64,000 nucleotides of DNA from Planctomycetota bacterium (GTDB lineage: Bacteria > Planctomycetota > Phycisphaerae > Sedimentisphaerales > Anaerobacaceae). The notes under the pieces were generated by a model that worked only from the letters and a program-made list of their open reading frames with translations, did not search any database and was not told the DNA's origin. Every line of letters begins with the position of its first letter. The stretch's first letter is position 1. The DNA is taken from contig JADFJC010000002.1 of NCBI GenBank assembly GCA_022566315.1, positions 34,900 through 98,899 on the forward strand, in the 5' to 3' direction. Below are positions 19,958 through 29,480 of this stretch, one piece after another. The position numbers and the translations under genes were made by a program.

Positions 19958-20901
19958 ATATTACTGAGGTTTCAGTCGTTGTAGTCAACTGGAATACGCA
20001 GGATATTCTCCGCGACTGCCTTAGGTCGATATATGAGCAGTGTGGTGAGATAGACCTCGAAGTGATTGTCATAGACAACGCCTCAACCGATGGCTCAATC
20101 GAAATGGTCAAGAAAAACTTCCCACAGGTAACTCTCATCGAAAACTCGCAGAATCTCGGTTTCGCAGCAGCTAACAATCAGGGCATAGCTATTTCCAAAG
20201 GGCGATATGTGTTATTATTGAATTCTGACACTATAGTTTTGGATAATGCCATAGCTAAAACAGTTGCCTTTGCCGATAGTCATCTGGAGGCTGCGGTTGT
20301 GGGTTGTCGCGTTCTCAACCCGGACCGGACACTGCAGCCGACTTGCTTTATGTTTCCATCTATATTGAATATGCTGCTCTCAACCACTTATCTGTACAAA
20401 CTCTTCCCAAAAAGCAAATTTTTTGGGCGCGAACGAATGGCATGGTGGAACAGGAATGACATAAGGGAAGTTGACGTTGTAACCGGCTGTTTTATGTTAG
20501 TCAGATGGGATGCTATTAAAAAAGTTGGCACGATGGATGAGCGGTTCTTTATGTATGGCGAAGAAACGGATTGGTGCTATCGTTTCAAACAGGCCGGCTG
20601 GAAAATATTATTTACGCCATGTGCTGAGATTATTCATTTGGGTGGACAAAGTGCTCAAAAAAGGGCGACGACTATGGTCGTGCAGCTTCGAAAAAGTATT
20701 TTACAATTTATGAAGAAACATCATGGACCACTCGTCTATCGAACAGCGTGCTTGCTAATCATATCGTTCCTTGCTGTTCGTATGCCAATATGGTCTGTCA
20801 TAGCTTTCTTCCAGCGCGCTCAAAACAGTGAAGCAGCCATCAAAAAACGGGCCTATTGGACTGGCATTACGAATATACTGTTTGGCCGGACTGACTCATA
20901 G
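19954..20901 (+). CDS. GT2 glycosyltransferase (rhamnosyltransferase-like)
   Basis: EVSVVVVNWNTQDILRDCLRSI...NLGFAAANNQGI...DVVTGCFMLVRWDAI...YGEETDWCYRFKQAG. Confidence 0.93.
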   Translation: MNITEVSVVVVNWNTQDILRDCLRSIYEQCGEIDLEVIVIDNASTDGSIEMVKKNFPQVTLIENSQNLGFAAANNQGIAISKGRYVLLLNSDTIVLDNAIAKTVAFADSHLEAAVVGCRVLNPDRTLQPTCFMFPSILNMLLSTTYLYKLFPKSKFFGRERMAWWNRNDIREVDVVTGCFMLVRWDAIKKVGTMDERFFMYGEETDWCYRFKQAGWKILFTPCAEIIHLGGQSAQKRATTMVVQLRKSILQFMKKHHGPLVYRTACLLIISFLAVRMPIWSVIAFFQRAQNSEAAIKKRAYWTGITNILFGRTDS

Positions 20902-20915
20902 AACGGAGAGTATGT

Positions 20916-22628
20916 ATGAAAGAGTTGTTGGAAACAATAGCAAAGTACAGAAGAAACGTAAACAGACTTGCTGTATTTTATTTGCTGGTGATTGTGCTGC
21001 TTTGTCAGTTTACCTATGCTGAACGGCGTATCAAGATCAGCCAATTCGGTATTACATGGACATTCAACAGGGATTATACTGTCGGCCAATTTGCGAACGG
21101 CGATTATTGGGTTCTCGGACCTATAACTATAATAGGGATAGACCCGCCGTCAACTGAAACAAACGGCCGTACTATAAACGGTTCAATGGTCAATCCTTTT
21201 CCAAAACTTGGCGCCACACAGGGCTACGATAGTGCAATGTATGGTAGCCATGGGCCGTATTTCGACCCAAATCTTAATGTTGGCCGACCTAATAACCGGG
21301 ACCTTATTCCAAGAAATCCCTTGGTTCTCCAGCCGCATTCTTCCTTGGTGTCCACTATCAGTATTCCAAAGCCGGGGAATAGACCGCAGCTTAGAACGGC
21401 AGCAATACTGACCGTACTTCGCGAGCCTGCTCCTGAAGGAAGTTTTAGACCTCCATACTGCGGCACCAATAAAACTATCAAGTTTAACAAAGACCAACTC
21501 GATTACTCCTGGCTTGCGAACTTAAGGCCTGTACCTGGTGCACCCGGTATTATGGCGGTAGAACGCTATTTTGAACGACCCTGGATAGACCATATCCCCG
21601 GCTGGATGGGCCGTTATCATCATCCAACAGAAAACATGCCCGACTACGGAAGAGAAATATCTACACGAATAGGCATTGGGGCGTTAAAGCTCAATCTTAA
21701 TCTTAACAACCAAATGAAAGAAGTGCTGCTTGTCCGTTTTGTACAGTTAGGTATCGACCTCTATGGTATAGTTCAAGACGGAGGGAAACGCAACTGGGTA
21801 AATAATGGTGGACACGCCAGTGGTCGCAAATGGCCCATTCTGTTTGCGGGGCTTGTGCTCAATGACCCGGATATGAAAAATATAGGTAGAATCGACATTG
21901 CAAACTATGGTCCATCACACCAGGAGTATGTTCATTTCGGAGAAGACGACCAGACTTTCTACGTAGGTGATGAGGATATTTATGAGCCACCATATAAAAG
22001 GCACGTGTGGCACGGCGGATTTGTTTATTATGGACATGGCAAAGGAGATAAACATCGCGATTATCTTGAATATACAGAAGAGCACCGAGACATACCCGAA
22101 TGGGGAATTGAACATGCGACAGACCGAAATCAGGATGGATTGGACTGGAATACATCTTATAGACCATCTTCCACAGCTAACGCCTGGGCGGGCTTTATCC
22201 TTACTGCGCATATTATGGGTGTAAAAGAACTATGGAATCACGATGCCCTCTTTGACTATATGGATCGTTATATGGAAGTCCAAAAACAAGTGGCAGGAGT
22301 AGGTCACTGGACAAGACAATGGTCCAGGTTCATCGCGAAAATGTGGGACGCCTACCGCCCGGATTACGGCCCTGTGTGGACAATGTCTCCCATTCTGAAC
22401 ATTGCCGCAACTGGTGGCTCGGTGACAAAAAGCCCCGATAAGGCAGCTTATACCCTTGGCGAAAAGGTAATCTTAAAAGCTGCTGCTGATGACGGATATG
22501 AGTTTGCAGGTTGGTCAGGTGGTTTGTCAGGAACCGAAAATCCTGTAACGATAATTATGCATGCCAACCGAACGGTTACTGCAAATTTTGCAACTCGCAA
22601 CAACACTCCAACACATAATTCGAAATGA
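20916..22628 (+). CDS. Secreted protein of unknown function with C-terminal InlB/bacterial-repeat-like domain
   Basis: Signal/TM near N-term; C-term ILNIAATGGSVTKSPDKAAYTLGEKVILKAAADDGYEFAGWSGGLSGTENPVTIIMHANRTVTANFA. Confidence 0.75.
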   Translation: MKELLETIAKYRRNVNRLAVFYLLVIVLLCQFTYAERRIKISQFGITWTFNRDYTVGQFANGDYWVLGPITIIGIDPPSTETNGRTINGSMVNPFPKLGATQGYDSAMYGSHGPYFDPNLNVGRPNNRDLIPRNPLVLQPHSSLVSTISIPKPGNRPQLRTAAILTVLREPAPEGSFRPPYCGTNKTIKFNKDQLDYSWLANLRPVPGAPGIMAVERYFERPWIDHIPGWMGRYHHPTENMPDYGREISTRIGIGALKLNLNLNNQMKEVLLVRFVQLGIDLYGIVQDGGKRNWVNNGGHASGRKWPILFAGLVLNDPDMKNIGRIDIANYGPSHQEYVHFGEDDQTFYVGDEDIYEPPYKRHVWHGGFVYYGHGKGDKHRDYLEYTEEHRDIPEWGIEHATDRNQDGLDWNTSYRPSSTANAWAGFILTAHIMGVKELWNHDALFDYMDRYMEVQKQVAGVGHWTRQWSRFIAKMWDAYRPDYGPVWTMSPILNIAATGGSVTKSPDKAAYTLGEKVILKAAADDGYEFAGWSGGLSGTENPVTIIMHANRTVTANFATRNNTPTHNSK

Positions 22629-23806
22629 CGCTCAAAGATAGTAAAGACATCTCGTATCTTTGTTTAGGCGGCGAGGATTGGTGGTATCATAACCGTGGCC
22701 ATATTGATATGCAGTTAATGCGCTGCTTTACCCGAAGGGGAACAACGCTTTATGTCAACTCTATTGTGATGCAAAAACCCAACCTGAAAAAGAACATTGG
22801 TGGCGGCAAAAGTTTTTCTCATAAATTGATTCGCAAAACAAAAAGCATATTTCGTGGTTTGCGCAAAAGTGGGGCCGGCTTTTGGGTTTACAGTCCCTTT
22901 TCCCTGCCCGTTCATCACATTGCTTGGCTAAAGCTTGTGAACGACACTGTTGTGCGACTCCAACTGCTGACCGTAATGCGTAGGTTGAAGATGTGTGCCC
23001 CGATGGTTTGGATAGCTTGTCCCGCAGCCTGTAATGTTGCCATTAAGATGAAAAAGAACAAGCTCGTTTACCAGCGGACAGACCGGTTTGAAGAATATCC
23101 CAATGTAAATGCTGAACTCATCAGACAATACGACCTCACGCTAAAAGCTAATGCTGACTTAACAATATTTGTAAGTGAACAGTTATATAAACAGGAATAT
23201 GCCCAGTGCAAAAAAGCACTTTTTCTCGACCATGGTGTGGATTTCGATGTGTTTGCCACGGCCCAAAACAACAAAGAAATACCCTCAGACATAAGGGATA
23301 TAAACAGGCCGATTGTGGGGTTTTTCGGTGGTATTGATGACCACACCTCTGACATTGACCTGGTGAAAAAGATTATTGACTTACTGCCGGAAATGAGTTT
23401 TGTGTTCATCGGTAACTCGTCAATAGACTGTAGAGAGTTGCTTGCAAAAAAGAACGTTAAAATGCTCGGGCAAAAACCTTATGAGCAAATACCCCATTAC
23501 GGCAAGTGTTTCAATGTAGCAATTATGCCCTGGCGGCAGAACCGCTGGATTGAGACGTGCAATCCTATCAAACTTAAAGAATACCTGGCACTGGGCAAAC
23601 CTGTAGTTAGTACACCATTTACCGAATTGCAAAAATACCAAGATGTGGTTTACCAGGCTAACACACCTGAAGAATTTGCCAAATGCATAGAAAAGGCGCT
23701 GGCAGAAGACAGCCCAGAGCGTGTTGCTGCCAGAAGGAAAAAAGTTGAGACATCTACATGGGATAGCAAGGCTAAATTGGTGCTGAATGAATTGTTTGAG
23801 AAATGA
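22625..23806 (+). CDS. GT4-like glycosyltransferase (TuaH-like)
   Basis: ADLTIFVSEQLYKQEYAQCKKALFLDHGVDFDVF...CNPIKLKEYLALGKPVVSTPF. Confidence 0.82.
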   Translation: MTLKDSKDISYLCLGGEDWWYHNRGHIDMQLMRCFTRRGTTLYVNSIVMQKPNLKKNIGGGKSFSHKLIRKTKSIFRGLRKSGAGFWVYSPFSLPVHHIAWLKLVNDTVVRLQLLTVMRRLKMCAPMVWIACPAACNVAIKMKKNKLVYQRTDRFEEYPNVNAELIRQYDLTLKANADLTIFVSEQLYKQEYAQCKKALFLDHGVDFDVFATAQNNKEIPSDIRDINRPIVGFFGGIDDHTSDIDLVKKIIDLLPEMSFVFIGNSSIDCRELLAKKNVKMLGQKPYEQIPHYGKCFNVAIMPWRQNRWIETCNPIKLKEYLALGKPVVSTPFTELQKYQDVVYQANTPEEFAKCIEKALAEDSPERVAARRKKVETSTWDSKAKLVLNELFEK

Positions 23807-23846
23807 AAGTGAAAACCCAATATCTATGCCACCTACAAATACCAAA

Positions 23847-24296
23847 ATGAAAATATGTTTGATTGCATCGGCAGGAGGACACTTAACCCAACTGCTGAAG
23901 CTGTCGGAGAGTTGGCAGTGTTACAAAACTTTTTGCGTTACCACATCGGATGTTGTCAGAGAAAAACTTCAAAAATATGGCAAGGCTTACACTGTCGGTG
24001 AGTGCAACCGTGAACATCCTTTGCGGGTCATTTTGGTTCTAATGCGGTGTATAAATGTAATTTTACACGAAAGGCCTGACGTTGTGATAAGCACGGGATC
24101 AGCGGTGGGCTGTATCATGTGCTTTCTCAGCAAACTATTAGGCGTAAAAATCGTGTGGATTGATAGTATTGCAAATGTGGAGCGGATATCGCTGTCGGGT
24201 AGAATGGTCCGGCACATAGCTGACCTGTTCCTTGTGCAGTGGCCCGAACTTGTTGAGCAATATAGTGATGTGGAATACGTAGGCGCGGTGATATGA
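23847..24296 (+). CDS. Alg14/PssD-like UDP-GlcNAc transferase membrane subunit
   Basis: MKICLIASAGGHLTQLLKLSESW...RPDVVISTGSAVGCIMCFLSKLLGVKIVWIDS. Confidence 0.85.
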   Translation: MKICLIASAGGHLTQLLKLSESWQCYKTFCVTTSDVVREKLQKYGKAYTVGECNREHPLRVILVLMRCINVILHERPDVVISTGSAVGCIMCFLSKLLGVKIVWIDSIANVERISLSGRMVRHIADLFLVQWPELVEQYSDVEYVGAVI

Positions 24297-24775
24297 TTTT
24301 CCTAACGGTTGGCACACAATTTCCGTTTGACCGTCTCGTCAAGACTGTGGACCAGGCCCTTGATGGGAGACTGGTCAATGAAGAAATTTTTGCCCAAATA
24401 GGAGAAACCTCATATAAGCCGCTCAATTTTGAATCTGTGGTATCACTGGAGAAGAACCTTTTCGATAAGCGCCTGAGGGAGGCCTCAAGTGTAATCAGCC
24501 ATGCTGGTATGGGTACGATAACGATGGCATTGAAAAACCATAAACCATTGTTGGTTATGCCGCGCCTGAAGCGATATCGGGAGCATGTCAATGACCACCA
24601 GGTTGCCACCGCCAGGAAGTTTGAGGAGCTTGGCCACATATTGGCTGTGTATGATGCCAAAGATTTGCCTAATGGGATTCGCAAGTTGAAGAACTTTATT
24701 CCAAGAGAAAGAAAAGCCAATCCTGAAGCAGTAGCTGATAGAATTCATCGTTTTCTGAATAGTTTGCAGGACTAA
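24293..24775 (+). CDS. Alg13/PssE-like glycosyltransferase family 28 catalytic subunit
   Basis: MIFLTVGTQFPFDRLVKTVDQAL...VISHAGMGTITMALKNHKPLLVMPRLKRYREHVNDHQ; ATGA-type overlap with previous gene. Confidence 0.9.
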   Translation: MIFLTVGTQFPFDRLVKTVDQALDGRLVNEEIFAQIGETSYKPLNFESVVSLEKNLFDKRLREASSVISHAGMGTITMALKNHKPLLVMPRLKRYREHVNDHQVATARKFEELGHILAVYDAKDLPNGIRKLKNFIPRERKANPEAVADRIHRFLNSLQD

Positions 24776-24790
24776 CGTTAGATAAAATAA

Positions 24791-26806
24791 ATGCCAGGCA
24801 AACAGCTAATCAAAGCTATTATACTTGTTGGCAGCCGTGACTTTGGACGTTGTCCGTTGACATCGCGGTTACCAACAGCCTTGTGGCCGGTAGTGGGAAA
24901 ACCTGTCTTGGAACGTTTGCTAACTTCTTTAGCCGACCAGGGTATAAAGCAGGTAATAATTTGTTCTAACGGCGATGGTCCACTGCTGCAACAATCAGTT
25001 CACGCCGATAATCGTTTGGAGTTGAATTTTCTGGATGAGCCGCTGCCGGTCGGCACGGCAGGTTGTATTCGCGATGCTGCCGGTAACGAAACGGATGCAT
25101 TACTTCTGGTATTTCCAGCCGGTATAATGTGTCCCCCTAAAATCGATGTCCTGATAAAGACCCACCGTGAGGGTCAGTCCGATTTGACTGTGATGTTTAA
25201 TCCAGCCTGCGGGAACGATAAGTCGTTGGGCGAACCGGCAGGGATTTATGTCTGTGAAACCAGCATCCTGAAACATATTCCAAAAGCCGGCTATTTCGAT
25301 ATCAAGGAAGGCTTAATTCCTGAAATGCTCCGTGCCGGCAAAACTGTTTACGCGGCAACGTTGCAAAACCACGCCGGCAATTTTCGGATTCGGCGAGAAT
25401 ATCTGTACGCTATCACTAATTACCTGGAAAACAGCCCAAAACTGGATGCGGACTTGAAACCCTCTAAGGGTGCTGATTCACAAACTGTGTGGATAGCAGC
25501 TAATGCTAAAGTTGAGCCGGGTGCGCGAATTTACGGGCCGGCCGTTATTATGGATGGCGCCTGCGTCTCAAATGACGCGGTCATTCTTGGGCCGACTATA
25601 CTCGGAAACAATGTCACTATCGGCAAAGATAGTGTTGTTGTAAACAGCGTGCTATGGGAAGGTGCACGAGTAGGGCCAAATTGCCAAATCCAACGATGTT
25701 TACTCGGCCACAACGCGGCTTTGCGAGCTAATACTGTTGCCGAAGAAAAGTCCATACCATTTAAGCCGAAGGGAATACTTGAACGTTCAGCCGGCCGGGC
25801 TTTGAAAGTTTCAAAAAATAACGCGAGCAGATTGCAGCATGCACTGCAACCGACGCTTCGTAAAGTCAACTCCGCAGGACACCTAATGGTGGAAAAATTG
25901 CCAAGTTGGGTACAATCGCGCAAAACAAAAATTGTCCCCTGGCTTGCGGGCAGTCTCGTTCTAATTGCATTTCTCTGGTCTTATAAGGCCGGCCTTGCAG
26001 ACCTTTGGAATATATGGCAAAGAAGTGACGAATACTCCAGCGGCCTATTAGTTCCTTTTCTGGCTGTTTATATCCTGTGGTCGAGGCGTCATGATATTGC
26101 TCAGTGTAAAATAAGGCCTTCTGTTTGGGGTTTGTTTGCCTTCATAGCTGCGCAGGCCATCAGACTTTTCGGGTTGTTCTTTATGTACAGCTCAGCAGAA
26201 AGATTATCCATTGCTCTAACTATTGCTGCACTGGTACTGCTTCTGTTTGGCTGGCAGCTTCTCCGAAAGGTATCTACGGTATTATTGTACCTATGTTTGA
26301 TGCTTCCCTGGCCCAACCGTATGCAGGCGGCCGTGACATTGCCTTTACAACGTTGGGCCACTTCGTCAGCCGTATTTTGTCTGGAGATGGTGGGTTACGA
26401 GGTCGTACGGGAAGGCAATGTTATACATATCGGCGATGTAAGCGTTGCAGTAGCTGAGGCATGCAACGGCTTGAGAATGATCACCGCATTCTTTGTGATT
26501 AGCGGTCTGGTTGTCCTGCTGGTCAAGCGGGCATGGTGGGAAAAACTGATAGTCTTAGTTTCGAGCCTGCCTATCGCTTTACTGTGTAACACTGTTCGAT
26601 TAGCAATCACAGCGTCATTTTTCACAGTACTTGAAGGCGAGCATTGGGAAAAGATATTCCACGACTTTGGCGGATATGCAATGATGCCATTGGCCCTTGC
26701 GGCAGTGGTCGCGGAGCTTTGGCTTTTGGCAAAACTTACCACACCTCCAGACAAGGAAGAAGCAATAATAATTAAACGACAAAATAGAGTGGTGAGTGGG
26801 GAGTGA
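24791..26806 (+). CDS. Fusion: NDP-sugar nucleotidyltransferase + hexapeptide (LbH) + exosortase
   Basis: N: GRCPLTSRLPTALWPVVGKPVLERLLTSLADQGIKQVIIC; middle: hexad repeats ARIYGPAVIMDGACVSNDAVILGPTILGNNVTIG; C: YSSGLLVPFLAVYILWSRR...AVAEACNGLRMITAFFVISG...LPIALLCNTVRLAI. Confidence 0.9.
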   Translation: MPGKQLIKAIILVGSRDFGRCPLTSRLPTALWPVVGKPVLERLLTSLADQGIKQVIICSNGDGPLLQQSVHADNRLELNFLDEPLPVGTAGCIRDAAGNETDALLLVFPAGIMCPPKIDVLIKTHREGQSDLTVMFNPACGNDKSLGEPAGIYVCETSILKHIPKAGYFDIKEGLIPEMLRAGKTVYAATLQNHAGNFRIRREYLYAITNYLENSPKLDADLKPSKGADSQTVWIAANAKVEPGARIYGPAVIMDGACVSNDAVILGPTILGNNVTIGKDSVVVNSVLWEGARVGPNCQIQRCLLGHNAALRANTVAEEKSIPFKPKGILERSAGRALKVSKNNASRLQHALQPTLRKVNSAGHLMVEKLPSWVQSRKTKIVPWLAGSLVLIAFLWSYKAGLADLWNIWQRSDEYSSGLLVPFLAVYILWSRRHDIAQCKIRPSVWGLFAFIAAQAIRLFGLFFMYSSAERLSIALTIAALVLLLFGWQLLRKVSTVLLYLCLMLPWPNRMQAAVTLPLQRWATSSAVFCLEMVGYEVVREGNVIHIGDVSVAVAEACNGLRMITAFFVISGLVVLLVKRAWWEKLIVLVSSLPIALLCNTVRLAITASFFTVLEGEHWEKIFHDFGGYAMMPLALAAVVAELWLLAKLTTPPDKEEAIIIKRQNRVVSGE

Positions 26807-27031
26807 AATAAAGTTTGAAGTGCCTAAAGTGCCTTAAATATGGATATCAGCAAATCAGGAAATCAGGGTGCAGCACCGTCAGGCGTCCTGTGGAGATATC
26901 AGGGAATCCGGATACCAGGAAATAAAACAAAGTTAACCTGATAACCACTACCTTATGTCCTGATAACCTGATAACCATGTTGACTTTAGCTCACTTTAGG
27001 CACTTTCCTGATAACCAATTAACCACTCACC
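26791..27031. repeat. ~240-bp imperfect intergenic palindrome
   Basis: GGTGAGTGG (26791) ~ CCACTCACC (27023); GAAGTGCCTAAAGTG (26817) ~ CACTTTAGGCACTTTC (26992); ATCAGG words on the left vs CCTGATAA words on the right. Confidence 0.7.
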
Positions 27032-27064
27032 AATTAACCAATGTGAGGTAGTGAATTGTAAGGA

Positions 27065-29431
27065 GTGATAAAAATGAACGACTTAGAAAAATATCATGAT
27101 AATGACCAGGTAATTGAACAAAAGGTTGTTAGTTTTGAAACCCTGCCAGAACCTGACGGTCCAAACACATCTGATTTACTTAAAGGTGTGCTGTGTCACT
27201 GGCCTATAGTGCTTGTAACGTTTGTGTTGATTTGCGCTATTGGGATTCCAGCGGTATGGTATCTGATAGAACCTAAATACTGTGCCACTGCGTCAATTCG
27301 GGTGGCACCAATCATTCCTAATATCCTTTTCAGCGATAAGGACTCTGAACGTGTAATGCCAATGTACGAGAACTTCAAGAACGACCAGGCAAGGCTTATC
27401 ACGATAGATCAAAGAATTCTTATACGGGTGGCAGATGACCTTGCAGATAAGGGGCTTAAGTTCTTTGAGAACAAAAGGCCTTTGTCCGAAAAACCGGTCG
27501 GTTTAGTGAAAACTTTCTTTCAAGCGATAAGGAAGAAAATTATTACCACTATGTCGCCCGAAAAACCAGCCGACCCAGTTGAAGCTCTCCGGCAGGCGAT
27601 AAGTGGGGAAATTATTACTGCTACTCCGGTCCGGGGCAGCGAAATGATAAACATTTATGTGGTAAGCACCGAGCCTAAAGAAGCGGTAAAAATAGCAAGT
27701 TCTTTTCGCACAGCTTATATGATTATAGAAGGTAACGAATCGACTGAGGAAGGATATCAAAAACTACAACTCTTGAAAAAGGAACGCGACTCATTTGCAA
27801 ATAAATTAGATTTACAAAAGAAACTCATACGTGAATCGGCGGAAGAGTATGGCACTGTCGAGTTAACTCCACACCAGGAGATGATGCTCCAGCGGGTAGC
27901 GGCTCTACGAAGCCTTGCAACTAAAATAGACGTAGATAAACTCCTTTTAAAGATAAAAATAAAGCTTCTCAAAGAAACTAAGGATGATTCAATTTTTCAG
28001 AGAGTCTTGCTGGAAAGGCGGCACACGTTTATTCAAAACGACCTTTTGGTTCAAATGTTGACCAAGCGTATAGCTCAATTGGAGGAGGAGCTTATTTCCG
28101 CCGGGCAAATTCTGTCAAGCGAAAACACTCAACTTAAACGAAGAACCGAGCTTTTAGAAGCTTTTAAAACTAACCTGGAAGAACATCGTAAAAAGGTTGA
28201 AAAAACTTTCGATGAAAGTATCACTGAAGAACTAAGCGAGAATAGAGAGGCTGAGCTTGCCGATGCAGAACTTGAGTTGCGGGGATTAGAGGCCCAGGGA
28301 GAGATCTTACAGACTAAAATAGACAAAGGAGACCTCGATACAATACAGCTTGGTCGTAAACAATTAGACATCACGGAGCAGCAAGAGCAGTTAGCTCTCA
28401 CCAAGGAAGTGTATGATACTATTCGGCGGCGTATTCAGCAACTGGAGATGGAAGGGAAGCGGCCTGCCCGAATATCTGTTCCTTATGAAACCACGGTTGC
28501 TTCTGTGTCAAACAAACGCGTTAAATACACAATGGCCATTATGTTCGGCTCAATGGCTTGCGGAATGATGTTAGCCTTTCTAAGAGACAAAATGGACCAT
28601 CGCTTGCGTACACCTGAAGATGTGACTAAACGCATGGGTATTCGAATAATCGGCACTACGACCAGCTCACACAATATCAAACCGTCTCTTCTTCCGGAAC
28701 ATATAGTCGAAGACTACCAAACCATTCGCGCCAATTTAGGGTTACTGGATGGCGAAGGAATACCTAACAAATTGGTTGTTACAAGCCCGGGGATGCGGGA
28801 GGGCAAAACAACTTTCTCCGTTAATCTGGCAACAAGTTTATCCGGAGCAGGGAAAAAGGTTTTGCTTATAGACGGTGACTTGAGAAAACCTGGTGTTGCA
28901 CATTTGCTGGATCTGCCCGAAGGCTCAAATGGGCTGCAGGATGTACTTTTAGGGAAGGAATTCGACCAGGCTGTTTACTCTATAGCTTCGACCGGCCTGG
29001 ATGTGCTGGCTGCCGATCCTCACAGCAGAACCAATGGCTACGAACTATTAGCTTCGCCGGGGACACGCCAGTGCATAGATATGCTCAGCCAAAACTACGA
29101 CCACGTGATTATTGATACTCCTCCTATACTGGCTTTTCCTGATGCGCTTATATGGGCCAAATTTGGAGATGGGGTTATTTTGACCAGCTTCGCCGGCCGA
29201 ACTACTACGCCGGAACTCAAAGAGGCGAAGGAACGGCTAATGAAAATAAATGTCAGATTACTGGGCGTAGTGTTAAGTAACGTCCAAGCCGAGCAGAGTT
29301 ACTACCGTTATAGACACAATTATTACGCACAAAATGCCAAATCAAGGAAAACTGTCAAGCGAGCAAAAAGAAGGCTGCTCCCTATGCAAAGCATAGAGGA
29401 CAATCCCAGCAATTCCACAGTTCCTGAGTGA
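27065..29431 (+). CDS. Wzc-like polysaccharide co-polymerase / bacterial tyrosine kinase
   Basis: Wzz-type N-term, coiled-coil, LVVTSPGMREGKTTFSVNLATSLSGAGKKVLLIDGDLRKPGVAHLL, C-terminal Tyr cluster SYYRYRHNYYAQ. Confidence 0.92.
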   Translation: MIKMNDLEKYHDNDQVIEQKVVSFETLPEPDGPNTSDLLKGVLCHWPIVLVTFVLICAIGIPAVWYLIEPKYCATASIRVAPIIPNILFSDKDSERVMPMYENFKNDQARLITIDQRILIRVADDLADKGLKFFENKRPLSEKPVGLVKTFFQAIRKKIITTMSPEKPADPVEALRQAISGEIITATPVRGSEMINIYVVSTEPKEAVKIASSFRTAYMIIEGNESTEEGYQKLQLLKKERDSFANKLDLQKKLIRESAEEYGTVELTPHQEMMLQRVAALRSLATKIDVDKLLLKIKIKLLKETKDDSIFQRVLLERRHTFIQNDLLVQMLTKRIAQLEEELISAGQILSSENTQLKRRTELLEAFKTNLEEHRKKVEKTFDESITEELSENREAELADAELELRGLEAQGEILQTKIDKGDLDTIQLGRKQLDITEQQEQLALTKEVYDTIRRRIQQLEMEGKRPARISVPYETTVASVSNKRVKYTMAIMFGSMACGMMLAFLRDKMDHRLRTPEDVTKRMGIRIIGTTTSSHNIKPSLLPEHIVEDYQTIRANLGLLDGEGIPNKLVVTSPGMREGKTTFSVNLATSLSGAGKKVLLIDGDLRKPGVAHLLDLPEGSNGLQDVLLGKEFDQAVYSIASTGLDVLAADPHSRTNGYELLASPGTRQCIDMLSQNYDHVIIDTPPILAFPDALIWAKFGDGVILTSFAGRTTTPELKEAKERLMKINVRLLGVVLSNVQAEQSYYRYRHNYYAQNAKSRKTVKRAKRRLLPMQSIEDNPSNSTVPE

Positions 29432-29480
29432 AATCAACCAGCCGAAGATTATTAACAAGACATTAGTTCTTAATCCACCA

